A stretch of 64,000 nt of DNA from assembly GCF_001547525.1 (NCBI RefSeq), contig NZ_CM003768.1:3472001-3536000 (forward strand). The letters are read 5' to 3'. Position numbers and translations under genes: made by a program. The stretch's first letter is position 1. Every line of letters starts with the position of its first letter. Source of the stretch: Burkholderia anthina (GTDB taxonomy: Bacteria > Pseudomonadota > Gammaproteobacteria > Burkholderiales > Burkholderiaceae). The notes beneath the pieces are model-generated. The model saw only the letters and a list, made by a program, of their open reading frames with translations. It was not told the DNA's origin and ran no database searches. Below, piece by piece: positions 26,092-35,230 of this stretch.

Positions 26092-27636
26092 ATGACAGAC
26101 AAGCTGATCATTTTCGATACGACGTTGCGTGACGGCGAGCAATCGCCCGGCGCGTCGATGACGAAAGAAGAGAAAATCCGCATCGCGAAGCACCTCGAGC
26201 GGATGAAGGTCGACGTGATCGAGGCCGGCTTCGCCGCGAGCTCGAACGGCGATTTCGACGCGATCCACACGATCGCCGGGCTCGTGAAGGACAGCACGAT
26301 CTGCTCGCTGGCGCGCGCCAACGACAAGGACATCCAGCGCGCGGCCGACGCGCTGAAGCCCGCCAACAGCTTCCGGATCCACACGTTCATCGCGACGTCG
26401 CCGCTGCACATGGAGAAGAAGCTGCGGATGACGCCGGATCAAGTGTTCGAGCAGGCGCGCCTCGCCGTGCGTTTCGCGCGCAAGTTCACCGACAACGTCG
26501 AGTTCTCGCCGGAAGACGGCAGCCGCTCGGACATGGATTTCCTGTGCCGCGTGCTGGAAGCCGTGATCGCCGAAGGTGCGACGACGATCAATATCGCCGA
26601 CACGGTCGGCTACGGCGTGCCGGAGCTCTACGGCAACCTCGTGAAGACGCTGCGCGAACGCATTCCGAACTCGGACAAGGCGATCTTCTCGGTGCACTGC
26701 CATAACGACCTCGGGATGGCGGTCGCGAACTCGCTCGCCGGCGTGAAGATCGGCGGCGCGCGTCAGGTCGAATGCACGATCAACGGTCTGGGCGAGCGCG
26801 CGGGCAACACGTCGCTCGAAGAAATCGTGATGGCCGTGAAGACCCGCAAGGACTACTTCGGTCTCGACGTCGGCATCGACACGTCGCAGATCGTGCCGAC
26901 GTCGAAGCTCGTGTCGCAGATCACCGGCTTCGTCGTGCAGCCGAACAAGGCGGTGGTCGGCGCGAACGCGTTCGCGCACGCGTCGGGCATTCACCAGGAC
27001 GGCGTGCTGAAGGCGCGCGACACCTACGAGATCATGCGCGCGGAAGACGTGGGCTGGACCGCGAACAAGATCGTGCTCGGCAAGCTGTCGGGCCGCAACG
27101 CGTTCAAGCAGCGGCTGCAGGAGCTCGGCGTATCGCTCGACAGCGAAGCCGAACTGAATGCCGCGTTCATGCGCTTCAAGGATCTGGCCGACCGCAAGGC
27201 GGAGATCTTCGACGAGGACATCATCGCGATCGTGTCCGAGGAATCGGCGCTCGCGCAGGAGCAGGAGCACTTCAAGTTCGTGTCGCTGTCGCAGCGTTCG
27301 GAAACGGGCGAGCAGCCGCAGGCGAAGGTCGTGTTCGCGGTCGAGGGCAAGGAAGTGACCGGCGAGGCGCGCGGCAACGGCCCGGTCGATGCGACGTTCA
27401 ATGCGATCGAAGGTGAAGTCGGCAGCGGCTCCGAGCTGCTGCTGTACTCGGTGAACGCGATCACGACCGGCACGCAGGCGCAGGGCGAAGTGACGGTTCG
27501 GCTGTCGAAGAGCGGGCGGATCGTCAACGGCGTCGGCACCGATCCGGATATCGTCGCCGCGTCCGCGAAGGCGTACATTTCCGCGCTGAACAAGCTGCAC
27601 TCGAAGGACGACAAGGTCAATCCGCAGCGCTCGTAA
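26092..27636 (+). CDS. leuA: 2-isopropylmalate synthase
   Basis: A 514-aa type I 2-isopropylmalate synthase, which condenses acetyl-CoA with 2-oxoisovalerate in the first committed step of leucine synthesis. The HMGL-like TIM-barrel domain opens with [17 protein letters not shown] and contains the metal-binding [18 protein letters not shown]. The regulatory LeuA dimer domain (about 390-510), where leucine binds, ends with [23 protein letters not shown] precedes the ATG. The gene has its own promoter and a leucine-rich leader, and it ends at a terminator shared with the convergent SulP gene. Confidence 0.97.
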   Translation: MTDKLIIFDTTLRDGEQSPGASMTKEEKIRIAKHLERMKVDVIEAGFAASSNGDFDAIHTIAGLVKDSTICSLARANDKDIQRAADALKPANSFRIHTFIATSPLHMEKKLRMTPDQVFEQARLAVRFARKFTDNVEFSPEDGSRSDMDFLCRVLEAVIAEGATTINIADTVGYGVPELYGNLVKTLRERIPNSDKAIFSVHCHNDLGMAVANSLAGVKIGGARQVECTINGLGERAGNTSLEEIVMAVKTRKDYFGLDVGIDTSQIVPTSKLVSQITGFVVQPNKAVVGANAFAHASGIHQDGVLKARDTYEIMRAEDVGWTANKIVLGKLSGRNAFKQRLQELGVSLDSEAELNAAFMRFKDLADRKAEIFDEDIIAIVSEESALAQEQEHFKFVSLSQRSETGEQPQAKVVFAVEGKEVTGEARGNGPVDATFNAIEGEVGSGSELLLYSVNAITTGTQAQGEVTVRLSKSGRIVNGVGTDPDIVAASAKAYISALNKLHSKDDKVNPQRS

Positions 27637-27660
27637 GCGCCGCGCAGGACGCAGCCTCGA

Positions 27661-27700
27661 AACGCCCCGTGCGGCCCTGCGCCGCCGGGGCGTTTGTTTT
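27661..27700 (+). terminator. Terminator after leuA
   Basis: A 9-bp stem (AACGCCCCG, 27661-27669, with CGGGGCGTT, 27686-27694) is followed by TGTTTT. It lies between convergent genes (leuA and the SulP transporter). Confidence 0.75.
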
Positions 27701-27710
27701 CATTGGCCGC

Positions 27711-29261
27711 TCATTCGGCGGCCGGCGCGCGGAACAGCCAGCGGCGGGCGGCCGCGCGCGGCGCGGGGTTGCGCCGGCGGAACTCGACCGCGATCCCGCG
27801 CCGCGGCGCATCGGCGACGAACGCGTCGAGCAGCTCGAGCACGTCGTGGTCGATGTAGTCGGCGCGGGTTGCGTCGATGATCACGGCCGCCCGGTCCGGA
27901 ATGTGTCGCAGGTGGTGCTTGACCTGCACCTTGCCCAGAAACGACACGTCCTTGCGGAACGACAGCAGGAAGTGGTCGTCGTGCTGCGCGAGCGTGACGG
28001 GGCTCTTCAGGTTCGCGACGGCGACGGCCAGCACGCTGCACGCGAGGCCGAGCGCGATGCCGAACAGCAGGTCGACCGCCAGCACGCCGACGATCGTCGC
28101 CGCGAACGGCGCGAACGCGGCCGGGCCTTGCTTCATGACCGAGCGGAACAGCGCCGGTTTCGCGAGCTTCATGCCGGTGTGGATCAGGATCGCGGCCAGG
28201 CTCGCGAGCGGGATCAGGTTGATCAGGCCGGTGAGCGCAAACACGCTCGCGAGCAGCAGGATCCCGTGCACGATCGCGGACATCCGGCTTTGCGCGCCGG
28301 CGTTGACGTTGGCCGAACTACGCACGATCACCGACGTGATCGGCAGGCCGCCGACGGCGCCCGCGACAAGGTTGCCGACGCCCTGTGCCTTCAGCTCGCG
28401 ATCGGGCTGCGTCGGACGTCGCTTCGGATCGATCTGTTCGACCGCCTCGAGACACAGCAGCGTCTCGAGGCTCGCGACGACCGCAAGCGTGATCGCCACG
28501 CGCCATACGTCCGGATTGAGCAGTTGCGCGAAGTTCGGGCCGAGTTCAGCATGCTTGAGCGATGCCGCGAGCGCCGCAAACGAGTCGAACTCGGGCAGCG
28601 TGACGCGATGGGCGGCGCCCGGTGCGGCTGCCGGAGCGACCATGCCGAGCACGAGCGTCGCGCCGATGCCGAGCACGACGACCGCGAGCGGCGCGGGTAC
28701 CGAGCGTACCCACGCGAAGCGCTTGAGCGCCGGCGTGTCCCACGCGATCAGCAGCGCCAGCGACACGAGTGCGATCGCCGTGGCGGCCCATGCGGTCGGC
28801 AAATGCAGCCAGTTCGCAAACGATTGCGCGGCCGGGCCGCCGATGCCGAATGCGAACGGAAGCTGCTTCACGATCAGCAGCAGGCCGATCGCGGCGAGCA
28901 TGCCCTTGATGACGGGCGACGGGACGTAGGCGGCGAAGCGGCCGGCGCGCAGCATGCCGAACCCGAACTGCAGCACGCCGGACAGCAGCACCGCGAGCAG
29001 GAACGCGGAGAAGCTGCCGAGCTGCGCGATCCCTTCGACGACGATCACGACGAGGCCGGCGGCCGGCCCGCTGACGGACAGGGACGAGCCGCTCAACAGC
29101 GCGACGACGATGCCGCCGACGATGCCCGATACGAGCCCGGCGAACGGTTCGACGCCGGAGGCGTTGGCGATGCCGAGGCAGAGCGGCAGCGCGACGAGAA
29201 AAACGACGATGCCGGCGACGATGTCGCGCGGCAGGGTGGACAGGCGCTCGTTCAGTTTCAT
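27711..29261 (-). CDS. SulP family inorganic anion (possibly bicarbonate) transporter
   Basis: A 516-aa SLC26/SulP transporter. The N-terminal membrane domain starts PRDIVAGIVVFLVALPLCLGIANASG, the conserved first helix, and has about 12-14 helices. A C-terminal STAS domain covers roughly 390-516 (RAAVIIDATRADYIDHDVLELL). SulP proteins carry sulfate, bicarbonate or dicarboxylates. The start at 29261 is at the natural N-terminus (MKLNERLSTLP). A beta-carbonic anhydrase gene lies 40 bp upstream on the same strand, which points to bicarbonate or CO2 handling; this is inference from context. Confidence 0.92.
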   Translation of the reverse strand: MKLNERLSTLPRDIVAGIVVFLVALPLCLGIANASGVEPFAGLVSGIVGGIVVALLSGSSLSVSGPAAGLVVIVVEGIAQLGSFSAFLLAVLLSGVLQFGFGMLRAGRFAAYVPSPVIKGMLAAIGLLLIVKQLPFAFGIGGPAAQSFANWLHLPTAWAATAIALVSLALLIAWDTPALKRFAWVRSVPAPLAVVVLGIGATLVLGMVAPAAAPGAAHRVTLPEFDSFAALAASLKHAELGPNFAQLLNPDVWRVAITLAVVASLETLLCLEAVEQIDPKRRPTQPDRELKAQGVGNLVAGAVGGLPITSVIVRSSANVNAGAQSRMSAIVHGILLLASVFALTGLINLIPLASLAAILIHTGMKLAKPALFRSVMKQGPAAFAPFAATIVGVLAVDLLFGIALGLACSVLAVAVANLKSPVTLAQHDDHFLLSFRKDVSFLGKVQVKHHLRHIPDRAAVIIDATRADYIDHDVLELLDAFVADAPRRGIAVEFRRRNPAPRAAARRWLFRAPAAE

Positions 29262-29301
29262 GATTGGGGTGATTTCGTTGACATGGAGGGCAGGGCGCGG
29301 G

Positions 29302-29949
29302 TCAACCGAGCGCGACGGCGGTCGCGGCAGGCTCGGGCTCGGCTTCGGCTTCGGCCGGCGATGGCGCATAGCCGGAATCGAGTTCCTTCAGGTGGCCGTC
29401 GGCGAGCGAAAAGATCCAGCCGTGCACGAGCGGCGGCCGTTCGCGCCCGCGCACGATCGGCGACGCACGCAGCAGCCGCACCTGTTCGAGCACGTTCAGC
29501 TCGGCGAGGCGATCGGCGGCAGCCATGTCGTCGAGCCCGTCGAGCGTATCGCGATGGCGCCGCGCGAGCGCGCAGAGCGGCGCGATGCGGCGCGCGACGT
29601 GCGGCAGGTCGGCGGGCGGCGGCAGCAGCGATGCGCGCACGCCGCCGCACCCGTAGTGCCCGCACACGATCACGTGGTCGACCTTCAACACCCGCACCGC
29701 GTACTCGAGCACGCTGGCGGAATTGTCGTCGTCGGGGTGGAACAGGTTCGCGATGTTGCGATGAACGAACAGCTCGCCGGGCGCGCAGTGCGTGATGGTC
29801 TCGGCCGGCACGCGGCTGTCGGCGCAGCCGATCCACAGTACGCGCGGATTCTGGCCGCGTGCGAGCGCGTCGAAGAAGCCGGGCGTGTGTTCGCGCGTCT
29901 CGCGGGCCCAAGCAATGTTGGCAACCAGCATGCTCTTGGGGCGGTTCAT
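29302..29949 (-). CDS. can: Beta-carbonic anhydrase
   Basis: A 215-aa beta-class carbonic anhydrase (CO2 hydration). The zinc ligands are at the same positions as in E. coli Can: Cys42 and Asp44 in GCADSRVPAE and His98 and Cys101 in CGHYGCGGV. The last 15 residues are an acidic Ala/Glu tail. AGGAGT lies just before the ATG. It is probably first in a two-gene operon with the SulP transporter. A 382-bp AT-rich region with a perfect palindrome lies upstream. Confidence 0.95.
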   Translation of the reverse strand: MNRPKSMLVANIAWARETREHTPGFFDALARGQNPRVLWIGCADSRVPAETITHCAPGELFVHRNIANLFHPDDDNSASVLEYAVRVLKVDHVIVCGHYGCGGVRASLLPPPADLPHVARRIAPLCALARRHRDTLDGLDDMAAADRLAELNVLEQVRLLRASPIVRGRERPPLVHGWIFSLADGHLKELDSGYAPSPAEAEAEPEPAATAVALG

Positions 29950-30070
29950 GAGGACTCCTTTTTGATCAAGGCAAATAAATATCGAGCGAAATGGCGCAGC
30001 CGCATTCTTTCTAAATTGAAAGGTTCGATTTCGACTGATATTAGGGGTATGCCCTAGCACTCGGGGTGGG

Positions 30071-30089
30071 TTGAAACAAATTGTTTCAA
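30071..30089. promoter_or_regulatory. Perfect palindrome TTGAAACAA-A-TTGTTTCAA
   Basis: Two 9-bp arms flank one central base, about 120 bp upstream of the carbonic anhydrase start. This is typical of a dimeric regulator's operator. No regulator gene is adjacent. Confidence 0.5.
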
Positions 30090-30256
30090 ATTGATTGGGC
30101 GTAGTGCATCGCCTGCACCAGTGCGACGCATGACATGCACTAGCTATGCCTATTTAGGCTCAAGCGCCCGCATGACGGGGCGTTCAGCGTATTGCCATCG
30201 GAATATTAACGATCGGAAAAGTTTTCCGTCTTATTCCTGCAATTAAATAAGGCAGC

Positions 30257-30302
30257 GGAAAAAATGAAATGGCCATTCGGCAATCATTCGTGAATGGCCA
30301 TT
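30257..30302 (-). terminator. Terminator of the lipoprotein gene
   Basis: A perfect 11-bp stem, AATGGCCATTC with GAATGGCCATT (30268-30278 and 30292-30302), is followed on the minus strand by a T-rich run (TTCATTTTTTCC). Confidence 0.8.
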
Positions 30303-30331
30303 GCGACAATTGCGTGTCGATGCGCAATCGG

Positions 30332-30844
30332 TCAGAACAGGGTGCGGCGATCGGGATCGTGCAGCGGGTCCGGCGTTTTCTGCGTGGTGCGCAGGATGCC
30401 CTGCGGATCGAAGTAGAAGCTGTACATCATGTACCAGACGTTGTCCTCGAGATACCGGTACGTCCATACCTCGCGCTTCATCAGCGGGAAGTAGGAGGTC
30501 TCGACCGGGCGTCCGAAATTGACGAGGACGTCGGTCTTCGTCCACTTGCCGATCTCCGCGCGATAGAACTCGCTCGGCTGCAGCACCTGGCGCACGTTGA
30601 CGATCCGGTGGGCGGCATCGACGTCGGCCGCGATCGTGATCTCGCCCATCGGCTGGGTCGGCCACATCAGGCGCTTGCCGCCGCCAGGCAGGTCGTAGAT
30701 CTCGCGCGGCGGGCCCATGCGCGCGACGATCGCCGACTCGTCCTGGCCGGCCTGGTATTGCTGCCACGGTTGCGCGCAACCGGCCAGCAGCGCGGCGGCG
30801 CAGGCGGCGAGCACCGGCAGGCGCGCGGGAATGCGAATGCGCAT
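30332..30844 (-). CDS. Outer-membrane-type lipoprotein of unknown function
   Basis: A 170-aa protein with a lipoprotein signal (LPVLAACAAALLAGC, lipobox LAGC, Cys23). The mature part has WPTQPMGEITIAADVDAAHRIVNVRQVL and two later segments with a G-R-P-V...W-Y pattern (NFGRPVETSYFPLMKREVWTYRYL), reminiscent of SmpA/OmlA-like (BamE-fold) domains occurring twice. That resemblance is suggestive only. It is transcribed alone, divergently from the ABC substrate-binding gene, with a clear terminator. Confidence 0.8.
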   Translation of the reverse strand: MRIRIPARLPVLAACAAALLAGCAQPWQQYQAGQDESAIVARMGPPREIYDLPGGGKRLMWPTQPMGEITIAADVDAAHRIVNVRQVLQPSEFYRAEIGKWTKTDVLVNFGRPVETSYFPLMKREVWTYRYLEDNVWYMMYSFYFDPQGILRTTQKTPDPLHDPDRRTLF

Positions 30845-31010
30845 CGGATTCTCCAGAACACGGAAACAGGTCCCGTTTTTATCACGGACGGCGCGCGATC
30901 GCGCATCGGCAGGAAAAAATCGATGCGGATCGGGCCCGCCGCGCTTGCGGGCGGCCGGCGCACCGGCCTATGATCCGCGCTTCTCGGGCAGATTGAAGGG
31001 CAGGTGGCCG

Positions 31011-32270
31011 ATGCAGGGATGGAAGCGGTGGGCGCTCGCGTGGAGCGCGGGGTGGGTGCTGGCGTCGTCCGCGTCCGCCGGCGGCGAGCCGGTGCGGATC
31101 GCGCTGATCGAAGGGATGTCGGGCCCGTTCGCGAACGCGGGCGCGGCGGTCGAGCGCAACCTGCGCTTCGGCGTCGAGCAGGTCAATGCGGCGGGCGGCG
31201 TGAAACTGCGCGACGGCGCGCACCCGCTCGAACTCGCCGTGCTCGACAGCAAGGGCAGCCCGGAAGAGGCGCTCGTGCAGTTGCGCGCGGCGGCCGATCG
31301 GCATATCGGCTTCGTCGCGCAGGGCAACAGCTCGGCCGTCGCCGCCGCGCTCGTCGCGGCGCTCGACAAGCTGAACGCGCGCGATCCGGACAACCGGATG
31401 CTGTTCCTGAACTACTCGGCGGACGATCCGGCGCTGACCGGCGCGCGCTGCAGTTTCTGGCATTTCCGTTTCGATGCGCACGCCGGCATGCGAATGGCCG
31501 CGCTCGCGGACGTGATGGCGCGCGATCGCGCGCTGCACAAGGTCTATCAGCTGAACCAGGACTACAGCTTCGGCCATGACGTCAGCACCCTCGCGCGGCA
31601 GGCGCTGGCCGCGCGGCGCCCGGACGTGACGATCGCCGGCGACGAATTCCACCCGATCGGCCGGATCAAGGATTTCTCGCCGTATATCGCGAAGATCCGG
31701 GCGAGCGGCGCGGACGCCGTCGTGACCGGCAACTGGGGCAACGACCTCACGCTGCTCGTGAAGGCGGCGCGCGAACAGGGGCTGAACGCGAAGTTCTATA
31801 CGTTCTACGGCAACAGCCTCGGCGCGCCGGCGGCGCTGGGCGACGCGGGTGTCGGCCGCGTCGTGGCGGTGGCCGACTGGCATCCGAACGCCGGCGGCGC
31901 CAGATCCGACGCGTTCTACCGCGCGTTCCGCACCCGTTTCCCGGCCGCGCAGGACGACTATCCGGTGCGGCGGATGAGCCAGATGATCGAGATGCTGGCC
32001 GCCGCGATGACCCGCGCGGGTTCGGCCGACCCCGTCGCGGTCGCGCGTGCGCTCGAGGGCCTGCCGTTCGACGACGGCTTTCACGCGTCGCGGATGCGCG
32101 CGCAGGATCACCAACTGATCCAGCCCCTTTACGTGATGGAAATGGACAAGGTCGGCACGCCGGGCGTGCGCTTCGACAACGAGGGATCGGGCTATGGCTT
32201 CCGGACGGTCCTGGCGGTGCCGGCGCAGCGCACGGAGATGCCGTCGACGTGCTCGATGACGCGCCCGTGA
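31011..32270 (+). CDS. ABC transporter substrate-binding protein (branched-chain amino-acid type)
   Basis: A 419-aa periplasmic binding protein of the Leu/Ile/Val (type I) fold. The signal peptide is short (MQGWKRWALAWSAGWVLASSASAGG). Conserved stretches include IALIEGMSGPFANAG, AVLDSKGSPEEALVQLRAAADRH, FVAQGNSSAVAAAL and YQLNQDYSFGHDV. No permease or ATPase genes lie nearby, so it is an orphan binding protein. Relatives bind amides, aromatic compounds or amino acids. The ATG at 31011 gives the best signal peptide. Confidence 0.88.
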   Translation: MQGWKRWALAWSAGWVLASSASAGGEPVRIALIEGMSGPFANAGAAVERNLRFGVEQVNAAGGVKLRDGAHPLELAVLDSKGSPEEALVQLRAAADRHIGFVAQGNSSAVAAALVAALDKLNARDPDNRMLFLNYSADDPALTGARCSFWHFRFDAHAGMRMAALADVMARDRALHKVYQLNQDYSFGHDVSTLARQALAARRPDVTIAGDEFHPIGRIKDFSPYIAKIRASGADAVVTGNWGNDLTLLVKAAREQGLNAKFYTFYGNSLGAPAALGDAGVGRVVAVADWHPNAGGARSDAFYRAFRTRFPAAQDDYPVRRMSQMIEMLAAAMTRAGSADPVAVARALEGLPFDDGFHASRMRAQDHQLIQPLYVMEMDKVGTPGVRFDNEGSGYGFRTVLAVPAQRTEMPSTCSMTRP

Positions 32271-32299
32271 CGGGAGGCGGCAAGAACGGCACCGAGTTG

Positions 32300-32308
32300 T
32301 GCTACAAT
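32300..32308 (+). promoter_or_regulatory. Extended -10 promoter of rpsO-pnp
   Basis: TGC followed directly by TACAAT forms an extended -10 element, 70 bp before rpsO. No clear -35 is visible. Confidence 0.55.
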
Positions 32309-32377
32309 GCGCGCCGGTTGTAAGTCACGGCACGGCCATTCTTCCGTGTCCGCCTGTTCAGTTAGAAAGGAAATCAC

Positions 32378-32647
32378 ATGTCTGTTGCAGATATCAAGAA
32401 GTCGGAAGTCGTTGCTCAGTTCGCCCGCGGTACCAACGACACGGGGTCGCCCGAAGTCCAGGTCGCACTGCTGACCGCACGTATCGTCGAACTGACGGGT
32501 CACTTCAAGACCCACGCGAAGGATCACCACAGCCGCCGCGGCCTGCTGCGCATGGTGAGCCGCCGCCGCAAGCTGCTCGACTACCTCAAGGGCAAGGATG
32601 CCGATCGTTACCGCGCACTGATCGAGAAGCTGGGTCTGCGTAAGTAA
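32378..32647 (+). CDS. rpsO: 30S ribosomal protein S15
   Basis: An 89-aa S15, which binds the central domain of 16S rRNA early in 30S assembly. It has the family sequence [20 protein letters not shown] and [35 protein letters not shown] precedes the ATG. It is followed by a terminator and then pnp, the conserved rpsO-pnp arrangement. Confidence 0.98.
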   Translation: MSVADIKKSEVVAQFARGTNDTGSPEVQVALLTARIVELTGHFKTHAKDHHSRRGLLRMVSRRRKLLDYLKGKDADRYRALIEKLGLRK

Positions 32648-32670
32648 TCGAGGCGATTGCCGCCAGCAAG

Positions 32671-32709
32671 ATGCCTGTGTCAGTCCGCTGATACAGGCAT
32701 TTTGTTTTT
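32671..32709 (+). terminator. Intrinsic terminator after rpsO
   Basis: A 13-position stem with one mismatch (32671-32683 and 32688-32700, TCCG loop) is followed by TTTGTTTTT. Partial readthrough into pnp is likely, as in other bacteria. Confidence 0.85.
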
Positions 32710-32792
32710 GCGCGGTGCGTAGCGTCACACGCATCGCAGGCTGTCCGGCACGTTCGTGCGGGGCCGCCGCCACGACCGATACCGGGGCAGGA

Positions 32793-32845
32793 TTTGTGTC
32801 ATTCCAGCGCGTCGCTGCGTGAGCGCCGCGCTGGAATGGCATAAA
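32793..32845 (+). promoter_or_regulatory. Long hairpin in the pnp leader (RNase III-type site)
   Basis: A nearly perfect 20-bp stem (perfect 12-bp core 32800-32811 with 32827-32838, extended outward by A-U/G-U pairs) lies about 95 bp before pnp. In E. coli the pnp leader forms such a stem, which RNase III cuts and PNPase then degrades to repress itself. An equivalent function here is inferred from position and shape. Confidence 0.55.
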
Positions 32846-32938
32846 AAACACACCTTGCTCCGGGTGATTCGGTCGGGACGCCGCCGCGCGGGGGTCACCG
32901 GCGCGGCGAATGAAATGCATGAATACAAAGGAGCAACC

Positions 32939-35086
32939 ATGTCCATGTTCAACAAGGTCGTGAAGGAATTCCAGTGGGGCCAGCACAAGGTGCGCCTCGA
33001 AACCGGTGAAGTCGCTCGCCAGGCAAGCGGCGCCGTGATCGTCGACGTCGAGGATACCGTCGTGCTGGCAACCGTCGTCGGCGCGAAGTCGGCGAAGCCG
33101 GGCCAGGATTTCTTCCCGCTGACCGTCGACTACCTCGAGAAGACCTACTCGGCTGGCAAGATCCCGGGCGGCTTCTTCCGTCGCGAAGGCCGTCCGTCGG
33201 AGCACGAGACGCTGACGTCGCGCCTGATCGACCGCCCGCTGCGCCCGCTGTTCCCGGAAGGCTTCTATAACGAAGTCCAGGTCGTGATCCACGTGCTGTC
33301 CGTGAACCCGGAAATCCCGGCGGACATCCCCGCGCTGATCGGCGCATCGGCCGCGCTCGCCGTGTCGGGCCTGCCGTTCAACGGCCCGGTCGGTGCCGCG
33401 CGCGTGGCGTACATCGACAACGCGTACGTGCTGAACCCGACGCGTGACCAGCTCAAGGCATCGAGCCTCGACCTCGTCGTCGCGGGTACGGAGCGCGCCG
33501 TGCTGATGGTCGAGTCGGAAGCCGATCAGTTGTCGGAAGAAGTGATGCTGGGCGCCGTGGTGTTCGGCCACGAGCAGATGCAGGTCGCGATCGACGCGAT
33601 CCACGAACTGGTGCGCGATGGCGGCAAGCCCGAGTGGGACTGGCAGCCGGCGCCGAAGAACGAGGCGCTGATCGCGCGCGTGACCGAGCTCGCGCAGAAC
33701 GATCTGCTCGCCGCTTACCAGCTCCGCGACAAGCAGGCGCGCTCGGCGAAACTGAAGGAAGTCTACGCGGCGACCTCGGCGAAGCTCGAGGAAGACGCGC
33801 TGGCGGCCGGCACGGTCGCGGCCGACAAGGCCACGGTCGGCAATATCCTGTTCGACATCGAAGCGAAGATCGTCCGTTCGCAGATCCTGAACGGCGAGCC
33901 GCGCATCGACGGTCGCGACACGCGCACCGTGCGCCCGATCGAGATCCGCACCGGCGTGCTGCCGCGCACCCACGGCTCGGCGCTGTTCACGCGCGGCGAA
34001 ACGCAGGCGCTGGTCGTCGCGACGCTCGGCACGAAGGGTGACGAGCAGATCATCGACGCGCTCGAAGGCGAATACCGCGAGCGCTTCATGCTCCACTACA
34101 ACATGCCCCCGTTCGCGACCGGCGAAACGGGCCGCGTCGGCTCGCCGAAGCGCCGCGAAATCGGCCACGGCCGCCTCGCGAAACGCGCGCTGGTCAAGTG
34201 CCTGCCGAGCGCCGACGAATTCGGCTACTCGATCCGCGTCGTGTCGGAAATCACCGAATCGAACGGTTCGTCGTCGATGGCGTCGGTGTGCGGCGGCTGC
34301 CTCGCGCTGATGGACGCCGGCGTGCCGATGAAGGCGCACGTCGCCGGTATCGCGATGGGCCTGATCCTCGAAGGCAACAAGTTCGCGGTGCTGACCGACA
34401 TCCTCGGCGACGAAGATCACCTCGGCGACATGGACTTCAAGGTGGCCGGCACGGAGCAAGGCGTGACGGCGCTGCAGATGGACATCAAGATCCAGGGCAT
34501 CACGAAGGAAATCATGCAGGTCGCGCTCGCACAGGCGAAGGAAGGCCGCCTGCACATCCTCGGCAAGATGACGTCGGCGGTGTCGGGTGCGAACACGCAA
34601 CTGTCGGAATTCGCGCCGCGCATGATCACGATCAAGATCAACCCGGAAAAGATCCGCGACGTGATCGGCAAGGGCGGTTCGGTGATCCGCGCGCTGACGG
34701 AAGAAACGGGCACGACCATCGACATCTCGGACGACGGCGTCGTGACGATCGCGAGCACGAGCAGCGAAGGCATGGCCGAAGCGAAGAAGCGCATCGAGCA
34801 AATCACGGCCGAGATCGAAGTCGGCCAGGTGTACGAAGGCACGGTGCTCAAGCTGCTCGATTTCGGTGCGATCGTGAACCTGCTGCCCGGCAAGGACGGC
34901 CTGCTGCACATCTCGGAAATCGTCAACGAGCGCGTGAAGGACATCAACGACTACCTGAAGGAAGGTCAGCAGGTGAAGGTCAAGGTGATCCAGACGGACG
35001 AGAAGGGTCGCGTGCGTCTGTCGGCCAAGGCGCTGCTGAATGAAGCAGCGGCGGCAGCGCAGTCGGATACGCCGCCGCAGCAGTAA
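32939..35086 (+). CDS. pnp: Polyribonucleotide nucleotidyltransferase (PNPase)
   Basis: A 715-aa 3'-5' phosphorolytic exoribonuclease and degradosome component. Two RNase PH-like domains are present (the second has [26 protein letters not shown]). A KH domain with the GKGG loop ([14 protein letters not shown]) and a C-terminal S1 domain ([32 protein letters not shown]) follow. AAAGGAGC lies before the ATG at 32939; a second ATG is two codons later. It follows rpsO, with a long leader hairpin that may mediate autoregulation. Confidence 0.98.
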   Translation: MSMFNKVVKEFQWGQHKVRLETGEVARQASGAVIVDVEDTVVLATVVGAKSAKPGQDFFPLTVDYLEKTYSAGKIPGGFFRREGRPSEHETLTSRLIDRPLRPLFPEGFYNEVQVVIHVLSVNPEIPADIPALIGASAALAVSGLPFNGPVGAARVAYIDNAYVLNPTRDQLKASSLDLVVAGTERAVLMVESEADQLSEEVMLGAVVFGHEQMQVAIDAIHELVRDGGKPEWDWQPAPKNEALIARVTELAQNDLLAAYQLRDKQARSAKLKEVYAATSAKLEEDALAAGTVAADKATVGNILFDIEAKIVRSQILNGEPRIDGRDTRTVRPIEIRTGVLPRTHGSALFTRGETQALVVATLGTKGDEQIIDALEGEYRERFMLHYNMPPFATGETGRVGSPKRREIGHGRLAKRALVKCLPSADEFGYSIRVVSEITESNGSSSMASVCGGCLALMDAGVPMKAHVAGIAMGLILEGNKFAVLTDILGDEDHLGDMDFKVAGTEQGVTALQMDIKIQGITKEIMQVALAQAKEGRLHILGKMTSAVSGANTQLSEFAPRMITIKINPEKIRDVIGKGGSVIRALTEETGTTIDISDDGVVTIASTSSEGMAEAKKRIEQITAEIEVGQVYEGTVLKLLDFGAIVNLLPGKDGLLHISEIVNERVKDINDYLKEGQQVKVKVIQTDEKGRVRLSAKALLNEAAAAAQSDTPPQQ

Positions 35087-35101
35087 GCGGACAGGCGGAT
35101 C

Positions 35102-35138
35102 AACGGCCGGCAGTGCGAAAGCGTGCCGGCCGTTTTTT
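35102..35138 (+). terminator. Intrinsic terminator after pnp
   Basis: An 11-bp perfect stem (35102-35112 with 35124-35134) is followed by TTTT. It also separates pnp from the quinone oxidoreductase gene. Confidence 0.88.
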
Positions 35139-35230
35139 CTGTAGCATCGTTGCGCGGCGCAGCAGCGCCGGCGAGGCGCCCGCGTCGTGCGCGCGTGCCA
35201 TCCGATTCCGATCCTGGAGCGATTCTCACC

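Larger units (their letters stand above)
29950..30331. other. AT-rich intergenic region upstream of carbonic anhydrase
   Basis: This 382-bp spacer is notably AT-rich for this genome. It holds a perfect 9-bp palindrome at 30071-30089, a longer-range inverted repeat (TAGTGCAT at 30102 with ATGCACTA at 30135) and the terminator of the lipoprotein gene at 30257-30302. No convincing open frame or RNA gene is seen. The carbonic anhydrase promoter must lie in it. Confidence 0.6.
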
